Assembly (NCBI GenBank): GCA_943908425.1
Contig: CALTTC010000027.1
Span: 1 to 23,804 of the forward strand
DNA length: 23,804 nt
Direction of reading: 5' to 3'
From: an uncultured Moraxella sp.
GTDB taxonomy: Bacteria; Pseudomonadota; Gammaproteobacteria; Pseudomonadales; Moraxellaceae
How positions within the stretch are numbered: position 1 is the first letter of the stretch; each line of letters starts with the position of its first letter. The position numbers were made by a program, and so were the translations under genes. This document shows, piece after piece, positions 8,709 through 14,869 of the stretch. The notes below the pieces were generated by a model, which was given only the letters and a program-made list of their open reading frames with translations, ran no database searches and was not told where the DNA came from.

Positions 8709-9674
8709 GTGATTGTTATTCCTAATGAACCTTTTAACAGCAATAGTAAAGCTGAGCATACCTTATTTCGTTTATTGAAAACTGTTTTTAACGATGAGAA
8801 TTATTATGCTTTTTATTCGGTTAATTTACAAGCACATCCCGAAAAACGCTTTGCAGAGATTGACTTTTTGCTACTTAATCCATTGGGAGTTTTTGTACTT
8901 GAGGTGAAAGGTGGTGAGGTATCTTGCTTAAATGGTGTATGGCGATTTACCAGCGCATCTGGGCGAACAGATGAGCATAAAAAGTCGCCATTTCATCAAG
9001 CCAATACTGCTTTGCAAGGCTTAAGGCAACAGCTGATAGCACACTTTGGTCAAAAATTTGTTAGCTCTATTTGTTTTGGTTACGGTGTGGTAATGCCTGA
9101 CTGTGTGTTTCAAGTGCCAGCCTTAGAGTGGGACAAAAAAATGCTTTGCCACCACGAAGATGTTAGAAATATCGCACGTTGGCTGGATGATTTTTTTGCC
9201 TACTGGCAAAAACGTAATAGTATTATCTTGCCTACTCAGTATTTATCCACTAAGGATATTTGGGCGATTAAAACATATATCCGTCCGGATTTTGACTGTA
9301 AATATGTTACTGCTACAAAAGAGCCGCTTATTCTTAAGCAACGAGTGGTTAGTAAAAAAGATGAATTGTTGTCGTGTATTAATAAAATGCTAGTAGAGTT
9401 AGCTGACACCTATAATTTGCAACAGATAACTATAGCAAGTGATCATTTTATGTTGTTAAAGCAGTTAAAACCAGCGTTGGCAAACAGTTATCCTGCTGAG
9501 TTTATAGATTGTCATCAGCGTCTATACAGTGGATTAACTTTATTGCCTACCTCATACATTAAACATTTTGTAAATGATATTATTATTGCTATTGATGATA
9601 GTGATTTACCAAAAGATTATAGTGAATATGCTAAAAAACTTTATATTTTGATTACAATTGATGACAAGAATTAA
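8709..9674 (+). CDS. NERD-domain nuclease-like protein with a helicase-like C-terminal remnant
   Basis: A 321-aa protein. Residues about 10-130 form a NERD (nuclease-related) domain: conserved E16, D52 in AEIDFLLL, E65 and K67 in LEVKGG (the PD-(D/E)XK-like core) and SPFHQANTAL (93-102). The C-terminal part (about 205-317) reads like the 2A lobe of a UvrD-type helicase: GLTLLPTSYIKHF..DIIIAIDDSD followed by KKLYILITI, where active helicases have KGLEFD and LYVA.TRA. Lobe 1A with Walker A and B is absent and the chain stops where motif VI would be, so this lobe is degenerate and has no ATPase activity of its own. GTG start immediately after the preceding TAA, with little SD, suggesting coupling. 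The stop overlaps the next gene by 14 bases. NERD-UvrD fusions are common; here the active helicase is a separate gene upstream. Effector role is inferred. Confidence 0.8.
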   Translation: MIVIPNEPFNSNSKAEHTLFRLLKTVFNDENYYAFYSVNLQAHPEKRFAEIDFLLLNPLGVFVLEVKGGEVSCLNGVWRFTSASGRTDEHKKSPFHQANTALQGLRQQLIAHFGQKFVSSICFGYGVVMPDCVFQVPALEWDKKMLCHHEDVRNIARWLDDFFAYWQKRNSIILPTQYLSTKDIWAIKTYIRPDFDCKYVTATKEPLILKQRVVSKKDELLSCINKMLVELADTYNLQQITIASDHFMLLKQLKPALANSYPAEFIDCHQRLYSGLTLLPTSYIKHFVNDIIIAIDDSDLPKDYSEYAKKLYILITIDDKN

Positions 9675-10113
9675 CCTAATTGACCCAAAAGCCTTGACCG
9701 ACCAGCATTTATTTGCCGAATATCGTGAAATAACACGCATTTTTGCCTTAGTGGCACAAAGTGTGGACAAGTACGGCACTGCCAATACCTTAAAGAAAAT
9801 CCCCAAAAGCTATCGGCTAGGGACAGGACACGTTTTGTTTTTTTATGATAAATTGGCATTTATTGAAAAACGCTATGAAGCCCTAAGAGATGAGTTGCTT
9901 GACAGAAAGGTGAATATCACCTTAAAAGACAGCATTAGCGAATATCGTCAATTTATCCCTCATATATTTTATCAAGATTATCACCCCACGACCGATGAGC
10001 AAAAATTATCGGTTGAACGCATTATACAAAAAATTACCGCCAAGCCTAATTGGTACAAATGGCGTGGAGTGCTGATTGATGATGGGGCTTATATTCAACA
10101 TATAAAAAACTGA
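9661..10113 (+). CDS. pdg: T4 endonuclease V-type pyrimidine-dimer DNA glycosylase/AP lyase
   Basis: A 150-aa protein closely resembling phage T4 endonuclease V (DenV), which cleaves the glycosyl bond at UV cyclobutane dimers and then nicks the abasic site. It begins MTRINL, with Thr2 as the N-terminal nucleophile after Met removal, then DQHLFAEYREITRIF carrying R22, E23 (catalytic) and R26, then GTGHVLFFYDKLAFIEKRY (54-72) and WYKW (131-134). A TTG at 9658 would add a residue before Thr2 and spoil the N-terminal nucleophile, so ATG 9661 is the right start. No SD is evident and the start lies inside the NERD gene (14-base overlap), so translation may be coupled. Length is slightly above T4's 138 aa. 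It may be a defence accessory or a resident repair gene at the island edge. Identification of the enzyme family is strong. Confidence 0.9.
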   Translation: MTRINLIDPKALTDQHLFAEYREITRIFALVAQSVDKYGTANTLKKIPKSYRLGTGHVLFFYDKLAFIEKRYEALRDELLDRKVNITLKDSISEYRQFIPHIFYQDYHPTTDEQKLSVERIIQKITAKPNWYKWRGVLIDDGAYIQHIKN

Positions 10114-10225
10114 TTGCCTAGAGAGTAGTGTTTTTGGATGACCGAACAAGCGACGAGATACAGTAATGTTACTAACTATAAGTTACGGAGTGAAAGAGTC
10201 CAACGCTTCTTCCCCTCCCTATGAA

Positions 10226-10651
10226 TTATAGATAAACGTTTCCATTTTGATCCGTAGGCTTGCCTATGACTATCAGCCCTTCAATAAAGGCGATAATGGC
10301 AGGTATGAATGTCCAACAAAATAGTAAATAAAGAACCCCCGAACCAGTCCTCCCTGCATAAAACTTATGTACGCCAAAACCGCCAACAAAAAAAGCAAGG
10401 ATACAGTAGGAAACTTTATTAACGGGATTGCCCAATTGGTTCTGCACAATGAACGTTGGAGAGTGCGGTGTAAACGCGGGCGGACGAGCGGTTTTTGACA
10501 CGATGATGTTGCCCTTATCGTCACTGAAAACATCCACTGCGTCACCTACGTTTGGTTGGAAGTCAAGTGATGTGCGTTCGACTTCTTTGATACCGCCATC
10601 TGGCATTCCTAGAAATACAATGCCGTGTTCAACCTTCAATACTTTTGCCAT
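10226..10651 (-). CDS. TM2-domain membrane protein
   Basis: A 141-aa protein. Residues 1-60 form a soluble, probably beta-rich domain (VEHGIVFLGMPDGGIKEV, VGDAVDVFSDDKGNIIV). After a Pro-rich linker comes a TM2 domain (about 78-128): the first helix CILAFFVGGFGVHKFYAG and the second VLYLLFCWTFIPAIIAFIEGL, with the GxxGxHxFYxG signature of the family. TM2 proteins are inner-membrane proteins of unclear role. The start ATG is preceded by AGGG, and the gene follows the broken GYF_2 gene by six bases, so the two probably form an operon. No terminator is obvious; about 110 bases separate its stop from the dimer-glycosylase stop (convergent). Confidence 0.8.
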   Translation of the reverse strand: MAKVLKVEHGIVFLGMPDGGIKEVERTSLDFQPNVGDAVDVFSDDKGNIIVSKTARPPAFTPHSPTFIVQNQLGNPVNKVSYCILAFFVGGFGVHKFYAGRTGSGVLYLLFCWTFIPAIIAFIEGLIVIGKPTDQNGNVYL

Positions 10652-10657
10652 TTAATT

Positions 10658-11171
10658 TTACCCTATGAGAAAAAAAGAAAATACAAATGTGATAATCCAT
10701 ATACTAAAGTAGCTCATGCCGTGATTAAAATATTGGGCACGATTATATAAATAAACAGGAACCAGCCATGCACTACCGAATTTTTCGGTATCAACGCCCT
10801 GTTTTTTGAGATTGTTGTCGTCCATATAACTGAGAGCGATGTTAATAACTAGCGTAGAAATCCAAATGCCAAGCATAACATCAATGATACCGCCGATAAG
10901 GGGCGCGAAGGCTAAGATCCAAACCAGTGTATTGTCCACACTAACAGGATTAGCTGTGGTATCCATAATTTCTTTGCTGAAAGTGGTTTGCTGAATGGGG
11001 GAGGTATCTTGATAAAGTGGTCTCTTGTAAAGTGAACCAGTTTGTAAATCCCTTGCACCAAACCATGGTATTTGAAGTAACGCTTCCATCATTTATTAAA
11101 GCTATCATTTGTTGCTCAGTCACAGGTCCGAGGTTACCACTTCCGTGCGTGTAATACCAAAGTTGGGACAT
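10658..11171 (-). pseudogene. GYF_2 (DUF4339)-domain membrane protein, probably frameshifted
   Basis: Reading leftwards from ATG 11171, the first frame encodes a GYF_2/DUF4339 domain (WYYTHGSGNLGPVTEQQMIALI, WCKGFTNWFTLQETTLSRYLP), then runs into 15 unrelated residues and a stop at 10950. A second, overlapping frame continues to 10658 with membrane helices (LVWILAFAPLIGGIIDVML, WISTLVINIALSYM, YFSIWIITFVFSFFLIG). Removing one base from the five-C tract (five G on the plus strand, 10997-11001) joins the frames smoothly as LSRYLPIQQTTF. So the gene is most likely a single GYF_2 plus multi-helix membrane protein of about 170 aa carrying a one-base insertion. The alternative is a sequencing error or a short phase-variable tract, though five bases is short for that. 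No SD is seen at the start. It is followed closely by the TM2 gene. Confidence 0.65.
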
Positions 11172-11202
11172 GGAGATACTTTTTTAAATAATATTAATAC
11201 AT

Positions 11203-11231
11203 ATTATATATTTTTTGTAATAAATAAGCAA
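11203..11231 (-). promoter_or_regulatory. Sigma-70-type promoter of the GYF_2/TM2 gene pair
   Basis: Read on the minus strand: -35 TTGCTT (11231-11226), 17-base spacer, -10 TATAAT (11208-11203), which predicts a start near 11196 and a leader of about 25 bases to ATG 11171. The -10 is a perfect consensus and the -35 matches four of six. The spacing is ideal, but the region is very AT-rich, so chance matches are likelier than usual. Confidence 0.5.
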
Positions 11232-11264
11232 TTAGAATTTACATTGACAATGAGCTTGTGGATA

Positions 11265-11292
11265 CTTGAAAAATCAAAACCAATCCTCAATT
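11265..11292 (+). promoter_or_regulatory. Possible sigma-32 (heat-shock) promoter of htpG
   Basis: CTTGAAA at 11265-11271 is a perfect match to the sigma-32 -35 consensus and lies upstream of a classical heat-shock gene. The matching -10 (CCCATnT) is poor: the best candidate is around CCTCAATT, 13 bases later. A housekeeping promoter cannot be excluded (TTGACA at 11244-11249 lacks a good -10). An AGGA Shine-Dalgarno sits at 11316-11319. Confidence 0.3.
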
Positions 11293-11325
11293 ATCACTCT
11301 AAATTCATTTTTACTAGGATAACTT

Positions 11326-13263
11326 ATGACCACACCAACAAAGCACCATTTTGAAGCCGAAGTTGCCCAGCTACTGCACTTGGTAACCCATTCGCTTTAT
11401 TCTAACGCCGATATTTTTGTGCGTGAGCTTGTCTCTAATGCGTCTGATGCTTGCGACAAATTACGCTTTTTGGCAACCAGCGATGACAGCCTGTACGAAA
11501 ATGACGGCGAGCTTGCCATTAAAATTGAGCTTGACAAAAATGCCAACACCATTACCATCAGCGATAACGGCATTGGCATGAATGAAGCTGATGCCATTGA
11601 GCATTTGGGGACGATTGCCAAGTCAGGCACCAAGGCATTTTTGGACAAGCTTGACGACAAGCAAAAACAAGACGGCAATTTGATTGGACAATTTGGCGTG
11701 GGTTTTTATTCAGGCTTTATCGTGGCGGACAAAATTACCGTAGAAAGCCGTAAAGCAGGCGAGCCAAGCGATGCTGGCGTGCGTTGGGTATCGGACGGTA
11801 CAGGCAATTTTACTACCGAAACCATTGACAAGCCGACCCGTGGCACGACGATTACCCTGCATTTAAAGGACGAATACAGCGACGGCGAAAACAACTACCT
11901 TGACCGCCACAAAATTAAATCTTTGGTCAATAAATATTCTGACCATATCAGCTTGCCCATTCAAATGCGTAAAGAAGTCTGGCAAGAAGAAGCCTTGAGC
12001 GATGAAGACAAAGAAGCAGGCAAAACCCCAAATGGCGAATATGTATTGACAGATGAATGGGAAACCATCAACCAAGCCACGGCTCTTTGGACAAAAAGCC
12101 CAAGTGAGATTGACGCTGAAGAATACAACGAATTTTATAAAAATCTCACGCACGATTTTGATGAGCCATTGACGTGGACGCATAACCGTGTAGAAGGGCG
12201 ATTGCAATACACCCAACTGCTTTATATTCCCAAAAAAGCCCCATTTGACTTGTATCATCGTGAGCAAAAACACGGCTTAAAGCTTTATGTGAAGCGGGTG
12301 TTTATTATGGACGATGCCGAGCAGTTGTTGCCGATGTATTTACGATTTGTCAAAGGGGTGATTGATACCGCCGATTTACCGCTTAACGTAAGCCGTGAAT
12401 TGCTACAAGAAAGCCGTGATGTCAAGGCAATCCGTGATGGTAATGCTCGGCGTGTTTTGACCTTGCTTGCAAGCTTGGCAGGTAGCGATGATAGCGACAA
12501 ACAAGATAAATATAAAGCGTTTTTTGCTGAGTTTGGTGAAGTATTAAAAGAAGGGTTGGGCGAAGACCAAGCCAACCAAGAGCGTATCGCCAAACTGCTC
12601 CGTTATGCGACTACCAATGACGACAATGTCCATACCAGTTTTGCCGATTATAAGGCACGAATGAAAGAAGGACAAAAGGCGATTTATTATCTGACCGCTG
12701 AGAATTTGACCGCCGCCAAAAACAGCCCACAGCTTGAAGTATTTAAGAAAAAAGGCATTGAAGTGATTTTGATGACCAGCCGTGTGGACGAATGGGCGAT
12801 GAACTTTTTGTTTGAGTTTGACGGCACGCCACTGACTAACATTGCCAAAGGGGCGGTGGATTTGGGCGATTTGACCGATGAAGCAGAAAAACAAGAAAAC
12901 GAAAAATTAAGCGAAAGTTTAAAGCCTGTTGTAGATAAGCTCAAAACCGCCTTGCAAGGGCGTGCCAAAGATGTGCGTGTGTCAGGGCGATTGGTAGATA
13001 GTCCAGCACTGTTGGTTACCGCTGAAGGCGAGCTGTCGCCACAAATGGTACAAATGCTAAAAAAAATGGGTCAGCCTGTGCCAGAAACACAGCCGATTTT
13101 GGAGATTAACCCAAGTCATCCGCTTATCACTAAGCTTGAATCTGTGAGCGAATTTGATGATTTGGCACAGGTGATTTTTGACCAAGCATTACTGGCAGAA
13201 GGCGGACAGCTTGACGACCCAGCAGGGTATTTAAAGCGAGTGAATGCGTTGCTTATGAAGTAG
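11326..13263 (+). CDS. htpG: Molecular chaperone HtpG (Hsp90)
   Basis: A 645-aa bacterial Hsp90, a homodimeric cytosolic ATPase that helps client proteins mature and survive heat stress. N-terminal GHKL ATP-binding domain: ELVSNASDACDKLRF, ISDNGIGM, LGTIAKSGTKAF and IGQFGVGFYSGFIVAD (about 110-125). The middle domain has the signature LPLNVSRELLQESR, and the client/dimerisation C-terminal domain ends with a short tail lacking the eukaryotic MEEVD. Length is usual for the family (about 620-650). Start ATG with AGGA at 11316-11319. It stands alone, transcribed away from the minus-strand GYF_2 pair and closed by a strong terminator. Confidence 0.98.
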   Translation: MTTPTKHHFEAEVAQLLHLVTHSLYSNADIFVRELVSNASDACDKLRFLATSDDSLYENDGELAIKIELDKNANTITISDNGIGMNEADAIEHLGTIAKSGTKAFLDKLDDKQKQDGNLIGQFGVGFYSGFIVADKITVESRKAGEPSDAGVRWVSDGTGNFTTETIDKPTRGTTITLHLKDEYSDGENNYLDRHKIKSLVNKYSDHISLPIQMRKEVWQEEALSDEDKEAGKTPNGEYVLTDEWETINQATALWTKSPSEIDAEEYNEFYKNLTHDFDEPLTWTHNRVEGRLQYTQLLYIPKKAPFDLYHREQKHGLKLYVKRVFIMDDAEQLLPMYLRFVKGVIDTADLPLNVSRELLQESRDVKAIRDGNARRVLTLLASLAGSDDSDKQDKYKAFFAEFGEVLKEGLGEDQANQERIAKLLRYATTNDDNVHTSFADYKARMKEGQKAIYYLTAENLTAAKNSPQLEVFKKKGIEVILMTSRVDEWAMNFLFEFDGTPLTNIAKGAVDLGDLTDEAEKQENEKLSESLKPVVDKLKTALQGRAKDVRVSGRLVDSPALLVTAEGELSPQMVQMLKKMGQPVPETQPILEINPSHPLITKLESVSEFDDLAQVIFDQALLAEGGQLDDPAGYLKRVNALLMK

Positions 13264-13304
13264 TGAAGTAAGTTAAAATAGAGCTTAGGCACAGACAAGC
13301 ACTC

Positions 13305-13339
13305 AAAGTGGCTAATCGGTCAGCGGTTAGCCACTTTTT
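13305..13339 (+). terminator. Rho-independent terminator after htpG
   Basis: A perfect 11-bp inverted repeat, AAAGTGGCTAA (13305-13315) and TTAGCCACTTT (13327-13337), with an 11-base loop and a run of T at 13335-13339. It lies about 40 bases past the htpG stop. The flanking A's would also let it act on the opposite strand, but no minus-strand gene ends here. Confidence 0.88.
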
Positions 13340-13441
13340 ATGGGATTAATTCCTTAATATTATTGTTGTTTTTAGTAAATAAATGGCATCAGCGGACAAA
13401 ATAAGGTATCATACTAAACCATTTGAACAACTGGATATGCT

Positions 13442-14869
13442 TTGTCAATTTCTACACTAAAAGTACATTCTCTACAAAAATTTTCGTTGAACTTTGCTGC
13501 TAATATTATCGCCGCCTTTTGGATGTTGTTGGGGTCGGTGCGGGCATTTTTGTGGGTGAAGCCCTCTTTTGTGCAGTTTTTTGTGTTTTTGCTTAGCGCC
13601 TTACTTGCCAATGCTTTGTTTGGCTGGTTGGCAAGCGATATGGGTAGCGAGTTCAATCAGCAAGGCTTAATCAGTTATCTTGTATTTCCAATGATTATGC
13701 TTGTGGCGGGTATTATTATTGCCAAGCGCTCAAATAATGAAGTATTGACCTTTGTGCCGGTGATTTTGTGGCTGACGGCAGATACCATGCTTGTGCTTGT
13801 ACAAAGTTTTGTGCAGTTTTTGGGGTTACAAAGTCTGCTCCCTGATTGGTCTTATGATATTATTCCCCTGTTTTTTATTGTGGTGTTTGTGTGGCAAACG
13901 GCGTCTTTACTGCTGATATTCGCCAAAAAATTGTATTGGAACTGGTGGGAGCGTGGGCTTATGCTTGTTGGGGCGATTGCCTTGCTTGTCGTTTGGCAAA
14001 AAAACATTACTGAGCCAATTTTTAAAGTAACCACACTACCACCGACTTTAACCGAAACGGCATTTTATCTACAGCCCCAACTGCTCAATAATGCCATTAA
14101 CGGCATCAATAAAGGCGTGGTGGGTAGAAGCGAATGGTATTTTTTGGGGGTGGCAGGCTACGCTGAACAAGATGTGTTTGCCAATGAGGTGATGGCGGCG
14201 CGCCAACTGTTTGATATTCGCTTTGGCACGGCGCACCGTTCGGCTGCTTTACTTAACAATACTTACCTATGGGAGGAAGCACCGGTTGCCACGCGTACAA
14301 GTGTAACGCGGTTACTTGAGACCATCGGCAAGCAGATGAATAGCGAAGAAGATGTGTTATTTATGGTCTTGTCTTCACACGGCGTTGTGGGGGAAGACGG
14401 GCTACCGACAGGCGAGCTAGCGATGGTTAATCCCCCCTTAGCGACCGACCCGATTGATGGCAAATGGCTCAAAGAGACTTTGGATACGGCTGGTATCCGC
14501 TGGCGAGTCATTGTAGTATCGGCGTGCTATTCTGGGGCATTCATTGAGGAATTGGCAAGCCCCACCACGGTGGTGATTACTGCTGCCGCGCGTGATAAGG
14601 CATCGTTTGGCTGTACAAATGATGCGGATTTGACCTATTTTGGGCGAGCGTTTTTTGATGAGAGTATGCGCGGGGCAAGCAGTTTTGATAAGGCATTTGC
14701 CCAAGCGGCAAGGCGTGTGGCAGAAAAAGAAGCATTGATGGGACTGCCAGCTAGCGAACCACAAATGGCGGTAGGCGAGCTTATGCAGACGGCTTTACCA
14801 GAGTTTGAAAAGGTGCTGTTTGGTCATGGCGACACCCAAGCCCTAAGCTTAAGTAAGCCGCTCAAGTAG
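13442..14869 (+). CDS. Membrane-anchored C13 (legumain-like, caspase-fold) cysteine peptidase
   Basis: A 475-aa protein. The N-terminal 190 residues hold about five hydrophobic segments (roughly 44-62, 75-93, 101-122, 140-161 and 171-187), placing it in the inner membrane. The C-terminal domain has the clan CD dyad of family C13: His313 in LSSHG (310-314) and Cys362 in VVSACYSGAF (358-367), with VVITAAARDKASFGC downstream. Substrates of these bacterial membrane C13 proteins are not known to me. The frame is closed by a stop just upstream (13424), so TTG 13442 is the first available start, with GGAT about six bases before it. Its 3' end overlaps the convergent ppk gene by 21 bases. Family assignment is firm; function is open. 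Confidence 0.88.
   Translation: MSISTLKVHSLQKFSLNFAANIIAAFWMLLGSVRAFLWVKPSFVQFFVFLLSALLANALFGWLASDMGSEFNQQGLISYLVFPMIMLVAGIIIAKRSNNEVLTFVPVILWLTADTMLVLVQSFVQFLGLQSLLPDWSYDIIPLFFIVVFVWQTASLLLIFAKKLYWNWWERGLMLVGAIALLVVWQKNITEPIFKVTTLPPTLTETAFYLQPQLLNNAINGINKGVVGRSEWYFLGVAGYAEQDVFANEVMAARQLFDIRFGTAHRSAALLNNTYLWEEAPVATRTSVTRLLETIGKQMNSEEDVLFMVLSSHGVVGEDGLPTGELAMVNPPLATDPIDGKWLKETLDTAGIRWRVIVVSACYSGAFIEELASPTTVVITAAARDKASFGCTNDADLTYFGRAFFDESMRGASSFDKAFAQAARRVAEKEALMGLPASEPQMAVGELMQTALPEFEKVLFGHGDTQALSLSKPLK

Larger units (their letters stand above)
934..9674 (+). other. DISARM-related antiviral defence operon (five genes: drmA-like, drmB-like, SF1 helicase, unknown, NERD)
   Basis: Five same-strand genes are packed with gaps or overlaps of 8, 10, -4 and 0 bases between ispH and a dimer-glycosylase gene. 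The first two encode the core pair of DISARM (a YprA/DrmA-type helicase and a DUF1998 DrmB-type protein). The other three are a compact UvrD-like helicase, an unrecognised 501-aa protein and a NERD nuclease-like protein. No DNA methyltransferase, PLD nuclease or SNF2 protein is encoded in the window, so this is a DrmAB-containing relative rather than canonical class 1 or 2 DISARM. By eye the region is richer in A+T than ispH and htpG on either side, in keeping with transfer. The function is inferred from homology, not shown. Confidence 0.8.

Noticed and set aside
10114..10225. The short gap between the dimer glycosylase and the TM2 gene as a possible attachment site
   Set aside because: No tRNA fragment, clear terminator or direct repeat matching the left border was found; only a trivial AGTAA/TTACT palindrome.
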